Shown here: in pieces, positions 19,372 through 28,668 of the stretch
Layout: the number at the start of each line of letters is the position of its first letter
How positions within the stretch are numbered: position 1 is the stretch's first letter
Assembly (NCBI RefSeq): GCF_017603965.1
Contig: NZ_CP071955.1
Coordinates: forward strand, 2,356,001-2,420,000
DNA from: Xanthomonas fragariae
GTDB lineage: Bacteria; Pseudomonadota; Gammaproteobacteria; Xanthomonadales; Xanthomonadaceae
Direction: 5' to 3'
Length of the DNA: 64,000 nucleotides
Notes under the pieces: generated by a model
What the model was told of the DNA's origin: nothing
The model's input: the letters and a program-made list of their open reading frames with translations, nothing else
The model's database searches: none
Made by a program: the position numbers and the translations under genes

Positions 19372-20226
19372 TCAAGACCCTCGTTGCGCGTAGCGCCGCT
19401 CGAACTCTGCAGGCGACAGGTCGCCAGTTGAACCATGACGGCGTTTTGGGTTGTAGAACATTTCGATGTAGTCGAACACCTCGGTGCGTGCGGCCTCTTT
19501 GGTGGAATAGATCCGCCGCCTGATCCGCTCGCGTTTGAGCAGGCCGAAGAAGCTCTCCACGGGTGCGTTGTCGTGGCAGTTGCCACGCCGACTCATGCTG
19601 CACACCAAGCCATGGGACGCCAGGAAACTCTGCCAGTCATCGCTAGTGTAGACAGACCCTTGGTCCGAATGAACCAGGCAACCAGCGCTGGGTTTGCGCC
19701 GCCAGACCGCAGAAAACAAGGCCTGCACGACCAACTCGGTATCGGCCCGATCGCGCATCGCCCAGCCGACGACCTGCCTGGAAAACAGATCGATCACCAC
19801 AGCCAGGTACATCCAGCCTTCCTGCGTGCGGATGAAGGTGAAATCGCTCGCCCAGGCCGTGTCCGGCTTCGTCACGTCGAACTGTCGGTCCAGCAGGTTG
19901 GCCGCCGCCTTGCACTGCATTCCTCCATGGAAGCGCGGTTTGCGACCATAGCCCACCTGGGCACGCAGTCCCTCGGTGCGCATCAGCCGATGCACCCGAT
20001 GGCGACTGCAACGTTCCCCCAGATCGCGCAGATCCTGGGCGATCTTGCGATGCCCATAGACGCTGCCGCTGGCCAGCCAGTGGTGCTTGATCAGTCCCAG
20101 CAAGCGCTCATCTTCCTTGGCGCGCTCACTGTCGGGCGAGCGTAACCAGGCGTCATAATCCGCCCGGTTGACGCGCAACACCCGACACATCGCGCACAGC
20201 CTGAATTCGCTGCGATGGGCCTGCAT
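19372..20226 (-). CDS. IS3-family transposase OrfB, copy 2
   Basis: 284 residues from ATG 20226, frame continuous with the -1 frameshift product of orfA. DDE residues are all present: Asp in ASDFTFI, Asp in HSDQGSVY, Glu in PVESFFGLLKRE. Compared with copy 1 there are a few substitutions (for example ADYDAW for AGYYAW, VTKPDT for VTEPDT). Apparently intact. Confidence 0.91.
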   Translation of the reverse strand: MQAHRSEFRLCAMCRVLRVNRADYDAWLRSPDSERAKEDERLLGLIKHHWLASGSVYGHRKIAQDLRDLGERCSRHRVHRLMRTEGLRAQVGYGRKPRFHGGMQCKAAANLLDRQFDVTKPDTAWASDFTFIRTQEGWMYLAVVIDLFSRQVVGWAMRDRADTELVVQALFSAVWRRKPSAGCLVHSDQGSVYTSDDWQSFLASHGLVCSMSRRGNCHDNAPVESFFGLLKRERIRRRIYSTKEAARTEVFDYIEMFYNPKRRHGSTGDLSPAEFERRYAQRGS

Positions 20227-20243
20227 GAACGCGTACTTTGCCT

Positions 20244-20516
20244 TTACCCCTTGGCAAAGTACGCGGCGGCCTTTTTTAGGATGTCGCGCTCCTCGGTAAC
20301 CCGACGCAACTCTGCCTTCAGCCGCCGAACCTCGGCGCTCTGGTCCACCTCGGCGCACTGCATCACGCCAGGCTTGCCGAACTTGCGCAGCCAGGCGTAG
20401 AGGCTGTGCGTGGTGACACCCAGTCGCTCCGCGACTTCTGCCGCCTTGAAACCACGATTGGTCACTTGCCGGACCGCCTCGATCTTGAACTCATCCGTAT
20501 ACCGCTTACTGCTCAT
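20244..20516 (-). CDS. IS3-family transposase OrfA, copy 2
   Basis: 90 residues, MSSKRYTDEFKIEAV, with helix-turn-helix AEVAERLGVTTHSLYAWLRK and a C-terminal coil; the A6G slippage run precedes the stop as in copy 1. ATG 20516 has GGAGG upstream. Confidence 0.9.
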   Translation of the reverse strand: MSSKRYTDEFKIEAVRQVTNRGFKAAEVAERLGVTTHSLYAWLRKFGKPGVMQCAEVDQSAEVRRLKAELRRVTEERDILKKAAAYFAKG

Positions 20517-20630
20517 GGACACCTCCGAATCTCCCATTCTCCATGGCCTTGAGATGTCTAGGAAACCCTGGGCGTATCAGTTCAGAGTTTCCCTAATAGC
20601 CACTGCGTGCGATGCATCGTCAAAATTCAC

Positions 20631-21356
20631 TCAACGCATACCGGTGTTATTACCAGCATCCTCAGAGCGCAGCGGAATCAAACGAATTTCCACACGACGA
20701 TTCTGCGCGCGGCCGGCATCGGTATTATTGTCGGCGATCGGGTAACGCTTGCCGGCGCCCATCGTTTCCATACGCTCGCGCTGCACGCCTTGTGCGGTCA
20801 GGTACTGCGCCACTGCGCCTGCGCGTTCTTCGGACAGGCGCTGATTGACCGCATCGCTACCGACGCTATCGGTGTGACCGACCACTTCCACCATGGTCTG
20901 GTTGTACTCGCGCAGCGTCGAGGCAACGCCGTTAAGCGCGGTGTAGAACTGCGGCTTCAACGCGGATTTTCCGAAGTCGAAGGTGATGCCGTCCGGCAGG
21001 TTCAAGGTGATGTTGTCGCCTTGGCGCTGCACTTGGATACCTGTGTTGGCAGTGCGCTGACGCAGTGCGCGTTCCTGACGATCCTGGTACTGGCCGATCG
21101 CCGCACCGCTCAGTGCGCCGATACCGGCACCGACCATGGCGTGCTGACGACGCTCGGTGGCGCTGTCGCCGCTGAGCAGGCCGGCAGCCACCCCGATCGC
21201 GGTACCGATCAACGCATTGCGCCCGGTGCGGTTCTGCTGTTGCGTCTGATCGCCGTATTGGTCGCGCTGCACATACGAGCCGCCGGTAGCGCAGGCGGCC
21301 AGCGCGATGGCGCTGGCCAGGGCAACGGCGAGACTCTTGATGGCTACTGGGGACAT
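20631..21356 (-). CDS. OmpA-family lipoprotein with glycine-zipper segment
   Basis: 241 residues. Lipoprotein signal peptide (VALASAIALAACATG, Cys about 22), then a glycine-zipper stretch (ALIGTAIGVAAGLLSGD and VGAGIGALSGAAIGQY) that can insert in membranes, then a C-terminal OmpA domain binding peptidoglycan: TFDFGKSALKP, VEVVGHTDSVGSD, RLSEERAGAVAQYL and NRRVEIRL. The layout matches YiaD-like proteins. It ties the outer membrane to the cell wall; immediately downstream is the IS3 copy. Confidence 0.88.
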   Translation of the reverse strand: MSPVAIKSLAVALASAIALAACATGGSYVQRDQYGDQTQQQNRTGRNALIGTAIGVAAGLLSGDSATERRQHAMVGAGIGALSGAAIGQYQDRQERALRQRTANTGIQVQRQGDNITLNLPDGITFDFGKSALKPQFYTALNGVASTLREYNQTMVEVVGHTDSVGSDAVNQRLSEERAGAVAQYLTAQGVQRERMETMGAGKRYPIADNNTDAGRAQNRRVEIRLIPLRSEDAGNNTGMR

Positions 21357-21648
21357 GGTGTTCTCCTATGGCCGGACCATCCGGCACTCAGTCGTGACCG
21401 CGAGGATAAACAGGCCAATGCGATTGGGGCATGATGAAAGCAGAAGCACAGCGCACGCAGATAGCGCGCCATTCAGGAAAACGTTTTCAGTTTGAAACCG
21501 CAAAAACGTCACGTGGACGAACCTCGGATGCGTGCGCGCAATACGTAAGTCAGCCCAGTGCATGCCTCATACGCGACGATTCCGAGCAACCAACCTACGC
21601 GCCTCACCCAACGCGCACGCCCACGCCGTCACCCGCGTCTATTCGGGT

Positions 21649-23067
21649 CTACCCGCGGATCTTCGCATACGCCGCCAACGCAGCATCGCGGCCCTCCGAT
21701 AAACCGATGATCGGCGTGCGCGGGTACTCCGGCGCACAGCGTGCCAGCGACAACGGATGCAACCACGGTGCAAAGCGTTCCTTCACTGCGAGCTTGCCGA
21801 GCTCCGGCACCCAGCGAGTGATGTAAGCCGCCTGCGGATCGAATTTCTCCGCTTGCGTCACCGGATTGAATACGCGGAAATACGGCGCTGCATCGGCGCC
21901 GGTACCGGCCACCCACTGCCAACCCAGCGTGTTGTTGGCCAGATCCGCATCTACCAGCGTGTCCCAGAACCAGAGCGCACCTTCGATCCAATGGATGCGC
22001 AAATGCTTGCACAACAAACTCGCAACGATCATGCGCACGCGGTTGTGCATCCAGCCGGTGTGCCAGAGCTGACGCATGCCCGCATCGACGATCGGAATGC
22101 CGGTGCGGCCACGCTGCCAGGCCTGCAACGCGGCCGGATCCACGGTGGCCCAATCGAATCCTTCGAAGCGCGGGTTGAGATTCTGGGTGGTGGTGTCGGG
22201 AAAGTGATGCAGCAGGTGATAGGCAAAATCGCGCCAGCCCAATTGACGGATGTAGCCATCGATCTGTGCGCTAGTGCGCGTGTTGCGATTGGCTTCCAGC
22301 GTGCTGGCGATCCGCCACGGCGCAATCTCGCCGAAGTGCAGATGCGGCGACAGCTGCGAGGTGCCGACACGATCGGGCCGATCGCGGTTTTCGCGATAGC
22401 CGGACAGCGCGCCGTCGATGAAGATCTCCAGTAGTTCGTGGGCTCCAGCCTCACCGGGCTGCCAAAGTTCCCAGAAGCCCTGGTCCCAATGCAGCCTGGA
22501 TATCAATCCCAACGTATCCAATGCATCGGTTGTCAGCTGCGCAGGCACCGGCGGCAGACTGCGCGGCGCAGGCAGTGCGACGGGCAATTGCAGCTGCGTC
22601 AGTGCATTGCGCCAAAACGGGGTGAACACCTTGTACGGGCCGCCCTGCTGAGTCGACAACTGCCACGGTTCGAACAACAAGGCCGAATTGCAGCTCTGCA
22701 CTTCGATGCCGCGCTCGCGCAACGTGCGTTTGATCTGCGCATCGCGCGGCTGGGTGGCAGGTTCGTATTTGCGATTCCAATACACAGCCACCGCACCGGT
22801 CTGCGCGATCACCTCATCCAGCACCTGCGCGCTATTGCCGGCGCGAATGACCAAGCCGCTGCCAAGCGTTCGCAGTGCCGCATCCAGCGCCGCCAGCGAG
22901 CGATGCCGCCAGGCCCGAGAGGCGGCACCCGGCGTCCACTCGCCTTCTTCGTGTGGCGCATCGATGTACAACGGAATCGGGTGGTGCCCGGCATCCAGTG
23001 CGGCACGCAGGGCCGGGTTGTCTTCCAGACGCAGATCGCGACGAAACCAGACGATGGCGTGTGACAT
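21649..23067 (-). CDS. phrB: Deoxyribodipyrimidine photolyase
   Basis: 472 residues, the usual length for a class I CPD photolyase. N-terminal alpha/beta antenna domain (IVWFRRDLRLEDNPAL), linker, and the C-terminal FAD domain with TSQLSPHLHFGEI, GWRDFAYHLLHHFPD, TGIPIVDAGMRQLW, GWMHNRVRMIVASLL and the Trp-rich electron-transfer region (ALWFWDTLVDADLANNTLGWQWVAG). Repairs UV dimers using light. It appears intact. Confidence 0.95.
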   Translation of the reverse strand: MSHAIVWFRRDLRLEDNPALRAALDAGHHPIPLYIDAPHEEGEWTPGAASRAWRHRSLAALDAALRTLGSGLVIRAGNSAQVLDEVIAQTGAVAVYWNRKYEPATQPRDAQIKRTLRERGIEVQSCNSALLFEPWQLSTQQGGPYKVFTPFWRNALTQLQLPVALPAPRSLPPVPAQLTTDALDTLGLISRLHWDQGFWELWQPGEAGAHELLEIFIDGALSGYRENRDRPDRVGTSQLSPHLHFGEIAPWRIASTLEANRNTRTSAQIDGYIRQLGWRDFAYHLLHHFPDTTTQNLNPRFEGFDWATVDPAALQAWQRGRTGIPIVDAGMRQLWHTGWMHNRVRMIVASLLCKHLRIHWIEGALWFWDTLVDADLANNTLGWQWVAGTGADAAPYFRVFNPVTQAEKFDPQAAYITRWVPELGKLAVKERFAPWLHPLSLARCAPEYPRTPIIGLSEGRDAALAAYAKIRG

Positions 23068-23168
23068 ACGAATTCGGCAGCAGTAGTGAGGCGCGCAGCA
23101 TAAGCCAGCAGGCGCAACGATGCCGCGATGCCCGGCGAACGGATGCTCGCCCAGCTAGCCCACAACGC

Positions 23169-24596
23169 TTACTCGAAACTGCCCACCGAGTCGTGCGCCA
23201 GATTGTCGAAACGGGTGTATTCGCCGAAGAATTTGAGCTTGCACGAGCCGGTTGGACCACCGCGGTGCTTGCCGATGATGATCTCGGCCAGGCCCTTGTC
23301 CGGCGAATTTTCCTTGTTGTAGTAATCGTCGCGGTAGATGAAGACGATCATGTCGGCGTCCTGCTCGATCGCGCCGGATTCGCGCAAATCGGCCATCACC
23401 GGGCGTTTGTCGGTACGGGTTTCCAACGAGCGATTGAGCTGCGACAACGCGATGACCGGCACGTTCAACTCCTTGGCCAGGCCCTTGAGCGAACGCGAGA
23501 TTTCCGAAATTTCGGTCGCGCGGTTTTCGCTGTTGCCCGGCACCGACATCAACTGCAGGTAGTCGATGACGATCAGGCCAAGATCGTGTTCGCGCTTGAG
23601 TCGGCGGCACTTGGAACGCAGCACTTCCGGCGACACGCCAGGCGTGTCGTCGATAAAGATCTTGGTTTCCTTCAGCATCTTGATCGCGCCCGTCACGCGC
23701 GCCCAATCTTCGTCTTCCAGGGCACCGGTACGCAAACGTTGCGCATTGATGCGGCCATTGGATGAAATCAGACGCATCGCCAGCTGCGATGCCGACATTT
23801 CCATCGAAAACACCGCCACGCCCTTCTTGGATTTGATCGCGACGTATTCGGCGATATTAAGCGCAAGGGTGGTTTTGCCCATCGCCGGACGCGCGGCAAG
23901 GATGATCAGATCGGTCGGCTGCAGGCCGGCGGTCATCGCATCGAAATCGGTGTAGCCGGTCGGCAGACCAGTGATGTTGCCGCCGTTTTCGAAACGGTTG
24001 CGCAGCTCTTCGAAAGCGTCCTTCAATGCGCTTGGCATCGCCACGAAATCGGTACGCCCGCGCGCGCCGGCTTCGGCGATCTTGAACACCGCTTTTTCCG
24101 CCGACGACAACAGCTCCACGCTCTCGCGGCCTTCCGGTTGAAAGCCGTCGTTGACGATGGTGGTGCCGACTTCGATCAACTGCCGCAACACTGCCTTGTC
24201 GCGCACGATTTCCGCATACGCAACGATGTTGGCCGCCGACGGCGTGGTGCTGGCCAGCTCGATCAGATACGCGCCATCGCCCACCTGCTCCAGCTTGCCC
24301 TGCGACTCGAACCACTCGCCCAGGGTCACCGCATCGAAGGGGCGATCCTTTTCGGCCAGTTCGCGGATGGCGCGGTAGATCAACCGGTGATCGCGCCGGT
24401 AGAAGTCGTTCTCGGTGAGCTGGTCGTTGATCCGGTCGAATGCATCCGGCGCCAACATCAGACCACCCAGCACCGCTTGCTCGGCCTCGACCGAATGCGG
24501 TGGCACCCGCAACTGGTCAAGACGCGGCTCGGGACGATCATAATCGTCGTCGCGGTCGCGATTGCGCTTGGAACGGAAACCAGGGCGAGCGGACAT
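23169..24596 (-). CDS. dnaB: Replicative DNA helicase DnaB
   Basis: 475 residues. N-terminal DnaB domain (PPHSVEAEQAVLGGLM, FYRRDHRLIYRAI) and RecA-like C-terminal domain with Walker A ARPAMGKTTLALN, Walker B LGLIVIDYLQLM and the H4 Gln/Arg motif region ESGAIEQDADMIVF. It is the ring helicase of the replisome. ATG 24596 is preferred to a TTG two codons upstream. A perfect DnaA box lies 77 bp upstream. Confidence 0.96.
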   Translation of the reverse strand: MSARPGFRSKRNRDRDDDYDRPEPRLDQLRVPPHSVEAEQAVLGGLMLAPDAFDRINDQLTENDFYRRDHRLIYRAIRELAEKDRPFDAVTLGEWFESQGKLEQVGDGAYLIELASTTPSAANIVAYAEIVRDKAVLRQLIEVGTTIVNDGFQPEGRESVELLSSAEKAVFKIAEAGARGRTDFVAMPSALKDAFEELRNRFENGGNITGLPTGYTDFDAMTAGLQPTDLIILAARPAMGKTTLALNIAEYVAIKSKKGVAVFSMEMSASQLAMRLISSNGRINAQRLRTGALEDEDWARVTGAIKMLKETKIFIDDTPGVSPEVLRSKCRRLKREHDLGLIVIDYLQLMSVPGNSENRATEISEISRSLKGLAKELNVPVIALSQLNRSLETRTDKRPVMADLRESGAIEQDADMIVFIYRDDYYNKENSPDKGLAEIIIGKHRGGPTGSCKLKFFGEYTRFDNLAHDSVGSFE

Positions 24597-24672
24597 GGAC
24601 AAACAGACCTAACACTGGCGGACGAGGGCAGCAAGCATAGTCATCGGCGGCTGCGTCGACCATGCACAACTC

Positions 24673-24681
24673 TGTGGATAA
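24673..24681 (-). promoter_or_regulatory. Perfect DnaA box upstream of dnaB
   Basis: The minus strand reads TTATCCACA, the exact consensus DnaA-binding 9-mer, in the intergenic region preceding dnaB. Only one perfect box is seen, so this looks like a promoter site rather than an origin. Confidence 0.5.
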
Positions 24682-24817
24682 CTGGTGCATAGCCAGTGCA
24701 TCACCTTTCTACGCGCGGGCTGTCGCACAGACCCAGACCTTTGCCATGCATGGTTTTGCGCCACACAGCCAAGCCCGCCCGGCACCTGCATCCAGGCAGT
24801 CCAGGGCTGTGATCAAC

Positions 24818-25372
24818 TCAGCGCTTGAGGTGCTCGATCAGGCCAAGGAAGCTGTCGACAAAGCTCTGCAGGAACGCGCGGCTGGCGGCGTCGACGATCT
24901 GATCGTCGGCACCGAACAGACCTTCTTTGTACTGCAGGAAGACTTCCGGCTGACCAAGCACATGCATGTTCAGGTACGACAGCACATTACGCAGATGCTG
25001 CTGCGCAGTGGCGGTGCCGATCGCGCCCACCGAGATGCCGACCACGGCCGCCGGCTTGCCGGAAAACGCACTATCCCCGTACGGTCGCGCGCCGGTATCG
25101 ATCGCGTTCTTGAGCACGCCGGGAATCGAGCGGTTGTATTCGGGGGTTACGAACAACACCGCATCGGCGGCGCGCACTTGCTGCTTCAGGCGCGTGCCCT
25201 GGGCCGGGAAATCCACATCGTGGTCCTGGTTGTACAGCGGGATGTCGCCGATCTGCGGGTACTCGAACAAGGCCTTGTCGCCAGCCAGATGTTCCAATGC
25301 GCGCGCCAGCTGACGGTTGTACGACTCTGCGCGCAAGCTGCCGACCAGCACGGCGATGGTGATCTTGCTCAT
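24818..25372 (-). CDS. NADPH-dependent FMN reductase family protein
   Basis: 184 residues, flavodoxin-like fold. The FMN phosphate loop is VGSLRAESYNRQLA; the flavin-contact loop is VTPEYNRSIPGVLKNAIDT, typical of the chromate/FMN reductase (ChrR/YieF-like) family. ATG 25372 has GGAG about 7 nt upstream; an upstream in-frame ATG at 25426 is less likely. Probably a cytoplasmic quinone or flavin reductase. Confidence 0.88.
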   Translation of the reverse strand: MSKITIAVLVGSLRAESYNRQLARALEHLAGDKALFEYPQIGDIPLYNQDHDVDFPAQGTRLKQQVRAADAVLFVTPEYNRSIPGVLKNAIDTGARPYGDSAFSGKPAAVVGISVGAIGTATAQQHLRNVLSYLNMHVLGQPEVFLQYKEGLFGADDQIVDAASRAFLQSFVDSFLGLIEHLKR

Positions 25373-25451
25373 GGGAACACTCCATTGAGGAAACCAGCGT
25401 CCGATTCTAGTCAGCTCGGCGCTCACAGCCAGTGAAGCGTTGCGTGGCGCC

Positions 25452-27392
25452 TCAGCGGCTGATCGCGGCGCGTTGCGCGCGCCAGTGCACCTGCCAGGCC
25501 TGGAACATCAGCACCGTCCACAGATGCGTATGCCATTTGCGCTCGCCGCCGTTGAAGTCGCGCCATAGCCGGGCCACGGTATCGGCAGCGAACACACCGT
25601 CGCGCTCCAACGTGCCGTGCGCCAACAGATCGTCCGCCCAGCCGTTCAAATCGCCGCGCAGCCACGCACTGACAGGCGCGCCAAAGCCGCGCTTGCCGCG
25701 GTAAACCATGGGGTTCGGCAGATAGCGGCACAGCACGCGTTTGAGCAGGTACTTGCTGACCCCGTCGCGATACTTCAGCGACAACGGCAGCGACCAGGCG
25801 AATTCGGCCACGCGCCAGTCCAGCAACGGTGCGCGCGCTTCCAGCCCCACCGCCATGGTGGTGCGATCCACCTTGCACAGCAGATCGTCGGGCAGATAGG
25901 CGGCGAAATCGGCCAGCATCATCGCATCGGCCGGTGTGCCGGAGCCGTGCAGGGGGTCGGCAAGGCTATAGAAACTGTCGGGTTCGGTCGCGCCCAGTAC
26001 CACTGCGGCAGGGTCACGCCAGCGCGAAATGCGATTGCGATAGATGTCGCCAATGCCGCGTGCGCCGGCCTCGGCCACCAATGCGGCCAGGCCGCCGGTC
26101 CGCGAAGATTCGCCACTGCTGCGCGTTGCCAACGCCATCAGCCGTCGCAGCGGCCCCGGCACCAGCCCACGCATGCGCCAGTTGCGCAGCGCACGCTGGT
26201 AGCGGCCATAGCCGAAGAACAACTCGTCGCCGCCATCGCCGGACAGCGCCACCGTTACTCTGCGGCGTGCCAAGCGTGCGACCAACGCGGTCGGCACTTG
26301 CGAGGCATCGGCGAAGGGTTCGTCAAACATGTCCGGCAAGCTCGGCACCACCGCCAATGCGTCGGCACCGCTGACGTAGAGCTCGGTGTGATCGGTGTGC
26401 AGATGCGTGGCCACTTCGCGCGCCAGCGGCGCTTCGTCGTGATGCGAGCCTTCAAATCCGATACTGAAGGTGTGCACCGGCTGCGCGCTTTGTGCTTGCA
26501 TCATTGCGGTGACGATCGAAGAATCGGTGCCGCCTGACAGAAACACGCCCACCGGCACGTCGGCCACCATGCGCAGCGCCACCGCATCGCGTAGCACGCT
26601 ATCGAGTTGCTCTTCAGCCTGCACATCGCTGCCGGTGAACGGCGCTGACAACGCACGCTGCATCGCTTCGCGTGCGTTCCAGAACGGCTGCTGCGCCTGA
26701 TCCGGCCGATGCGCTGCCGCCCCAGCCACCACCGTTTGCGCATCCAGCCGCAGCACGCGCCCAGGCATCAACTTGAAGGTGCGTTCGTGGATGCAAGCCG
26801 GGGCCGGGATGTAGCCCAGCCGCAGCAGCAAGGTCAGCGCATCGCGATCGACGCCGTTATCGAAATCCGGGTGTTGCCACAACGCCTTGAGCTCGGAACC
26901 GAACACCAGCGTGTCGCCGGCCCACCCGTAATACAGCGGCTTCTTGCCAACGCGGTCGCGCGCCAACGCTAGGCAGTTATCACGCTCATCCCACAGCGCC
27001 AGCGCAAACATGCCGTTGCAGCGGGTCAACGTATTGTCCAAGCCCCACTCCACCACTGCGGCCAGCAGCACTTCGGTATCGGAGTGACCACGGAAGCGAT
27101 GCCCGAGTGCGGACAAGGCCGCACGCAGCTGTGCGAAGTTGTAAACCTCGCCGTTGTAGGCCAGCACGTAGCGACCGTCGGCCGAGCGCATCGGCTGATG
27201 GCCGAGCGGCGACAGATCCAGAATGCTCAGCCGTTGATGCGCCAGCGCCACGCCGGCCTGCGCATCGCACCAGCTGCCCGCATCGTCGGGGCCGCGATGG
27301 CGCAAGGCCGCGCCCATCGGCCGCACCAGCGCGTCGAGCTGTTCGCCATGCAAGCGCGGCGAAGCCAGCAGCATTCCTGCCAAACCACACAT
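25452..27392 (-). CDS. asnB: Asparagine synthase (glutamine-hydrolysing), long form
   Basis: 646 residues. Class II glutamine amidotransferase domain with nucleophile Cys2 (MCGLAGML), RHRGPDDAG and YNGEVYNF; synthetase domain with the PP-loop FLSGGTDSSIV and SGDGGDELFFGYGRY. The long form with EARAPLLDWRVAEFAW resembles the AsnB/WbpS-type amidotransferases found in polysaccharide and exosortase loci as well as true asparagine synthetases. It lies 22 bp downstream of a GST gene. A second, shorter-type asnB is cut by the right edge of this window. Confidence 0.9.
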   Translation of the reverse strand: MCGLAGMLLASPRLHGEQLDALVRPMGAALRHRGPDDAGSWCDAQAGVALAHQRLSILDLSPLGHQPMRSADGRYVLAYNGEVYNFAQLRAALSALGHRFRGHSDTEVLLAAVVEWGLDNTLTRCNGMFALALWDERDNCLALARDRVGKKPLYYGWAGDTLVFGSELKALWQHPDFDNGVDRDALTLLLRLGYIPAPACIHERTFKLMPGRVLRLDAQTVVAGAAAHRPDQAQQPFWNAREAMQRALSAPFTGSDVQAEEQLDSVLRDAVALRMVADVPVGVFLSGGTDSSIVTAMMQAQSAQPVHTFSIGFEGSHHDEAPLAREVATHLHTDHTELYVSGADALAVVPSLPDMFDEPFADASQVPTALVARLARRRVTVALSGDGGDELFFGYGRYQRALRNWRMRGLVPGPLRRLMALATRSSGESSRTGGLAALVAEAGARGIGDIYRNRISRWRDPAAVVLGATEPDSFYSLADPLHGSGTPADAMMLADFAAYLPDDLLCKVDRTTMAVGLEARAPLLDWRVAEFAWSLPLSLKYRDGVSKYLLKRVLCRYLPNPMVYRGKRGFGAPVSAWLRGDLNGWADDLLAHGTLERDGVFAADTVARLWRDFNGGERKWHTHLWTVLMFQAWQVHWRAQRAAISR

Positions 27393-27414
27393 CGTCAGTG
27401 CTCCTGCACGCTGC

Positions 27415-28053
27415 TCATGCCGTCACTGCAGTGGGTGCCGGCATCGCGACGTAGCGCTGCAGCGCCTGCACGCGTTGCAACCATGCGCCGATCGCTGGCC
27501 AGCGCTCCAGATCGAAGCCGCCGTCTTCGGCGCAATGGGTGTACGCAAACAGCGCGATGTCGGCGATGCCGTAGTCGCTGCCGGTGAACCAGGCATGCTG
27601 CCGCAGATGCTGCTCCATCACCGCCAGTGCCTGCTCGCCGCGCGCACGCAACTGCGGCAACTCGGCGCGGCGCGCGGCATCGCGCAGCGTCCACAGGCTG
27701 ATGAAACGCGCCACCGCCACATACGGCTCATGGCTGTACTGCTCGAAGAACATCCAGCTCAGCGTTTGCGCGCGCTGCCATGCATCGGCGGGCAGATATG
27801 GCGTGCCTTCCGCCAGCCAGAACAGGATTGCGTTGGATTCGGTCAGCACGCGGCCATCGTCGCGCTCCACCATCGGCACCTTGCCGTTTGGATTCTTGGC
27901 CAGGTACTCGCACGTGCGGGTCTGCCCTGCAACGCTATCTACCTCGACCCAGTGATAGCGGCTGCCCAGCTGCTCCAGCATCAGGCGCACCTTGTAGCAG
28001 TTGCCCGAGCTGGACATGCCATGGACGGTCAACGGGGGACGCATGATCGACAT
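27415..28053 (-). CDS. Glutathione S-transferase family protein
   Basis: 212 residues. N-terminal thioredoxin-like domain with the active-site region HGMSSSGNCYKVRLML (Ser/Cys type), and the GSH-binding strand NPNGKVPMVERDDGRVLTESNAIL; C-terminal helical domain with FTGSDYGIADIALFAYTH. Start at ATG 28053 (GGAG upstream) is chosen over 28095, which adds an Arg-rich tail. Probably co-transcribed with asnB. Confidence 0.88.
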   Translation of the reverse strand: MSIMRPPLTVHGMSSSGNCYKVRLMLEQLGSRYHWVEVDSVAGQTRTCEYLAKNPNGKVPMVERDDGRVLTESNAILFWLAEGTPYLPADAWQRAQTLSWMFFEQYSHEPYVAVARFISLWTLRDAARRAELPQLRARGEQALAVMEQHLRQHAWFTGSDYGIADIALFAYTHCAEDGGFDLERWPAIGAWLQRVQALQRYVAMPAPTAVTA

Positions 28054-28523
28054 CAAGCTGGCTCCGCGGCAGCGACGAGGGGCTGGCAGTGTCACAGCCC
28101 TGCGTCACTTTGCAAAGCCCGGCAAGATGCATCGGCAGCCGATACCGCAGTTGCGCGCGCTACGGTCGTCAGGCGGCGGCCCTGCCGCGCTGACCTCGCC
28201 TCGGGACATCGCCACCACCGCCACCGGCATGCCCAACTTCGCGATCAGCACAGCCAGTGCCGACACCGTCAACGCCCAGGCACCGAACGCACGTATGCGC
28301 CGAGAGCCCGTGCGCCGCCCACTGTCTGGACCGCACAGACCGACCACCACCGCCCACCCAGCATCAGCAGCAGCGCGCACATCGCCAGCCGTGCCAACCC
28401 AGCCGGATCGCTTGCGCCGGTATGCAGCCGCTGCATGTCGACCGCAGCACGCGTTACCCCATCGGCGAGGATACGGGCAGTGAATCGCTACGTCCTTCGG
28501 CAAGACGTCCATCCACTCGCTAA
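28054..28523. other. Decayed stretch, possible remnant of a small membrane protein
   Basis: 470 bp without an intact gene. On the minus strand, from about 28443, there is a 56-codon frame with one hydrophobic segment (RLAMCALLLMLGG), and another frame further on encodes a second one (ALTVSALAVLIAKLGMPVAVV). Joining them needs a frameshift near 28290. The family was not recognised. Confidence 0.3.
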
Positions 28524-28665
28524 GAGCGGCTAACAAAACGACTGCGCTCACCGCCAAGCGGGCGCGGCCGGTGCTCGGAATCGGTATGTACCACGCGCAC
28601 ACTCCGGTTCCTCCGCGCCGTCCGCACCCGCCTGACGACTGCTCGCTACGTTTTGTTAGCTGCTC
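28524..28665 (-). mobile_element. 142-bp MITE, copy 1 (inverted orientation)
   Basis: Terminal inverted repeats GAGCGGCTAACAAAACG and (one mismatch) its complement, flanked on both sides by the direct repeat TAA (28521-28523 and 28666-28668). No coding capacity. Internal order is reversed relative to the other three intact copies. Confidence 0.88.
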
Positions 28666-28668
28666 TAA

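Larger units (their letters stand above)
19346..20579 (-). mobile_element. IS3-family insertion sequence, copy 2 (1234 bp, inverted)
   Basis: Same terminal repeats and same length as the element at 3373-4606, on the opposite strand. The two transposase sets differ at only scattered residues. No matching target duplication is visible (CGAT on the left, GTTC on the right). Confidence 0.93.

Noticed and set aside
24660..24720. Possible replication origin near dnaB
   Set aside because: Only one perfect DnaA box, no AT-rich unwinding region and no dnaA/dnaN neighbours.
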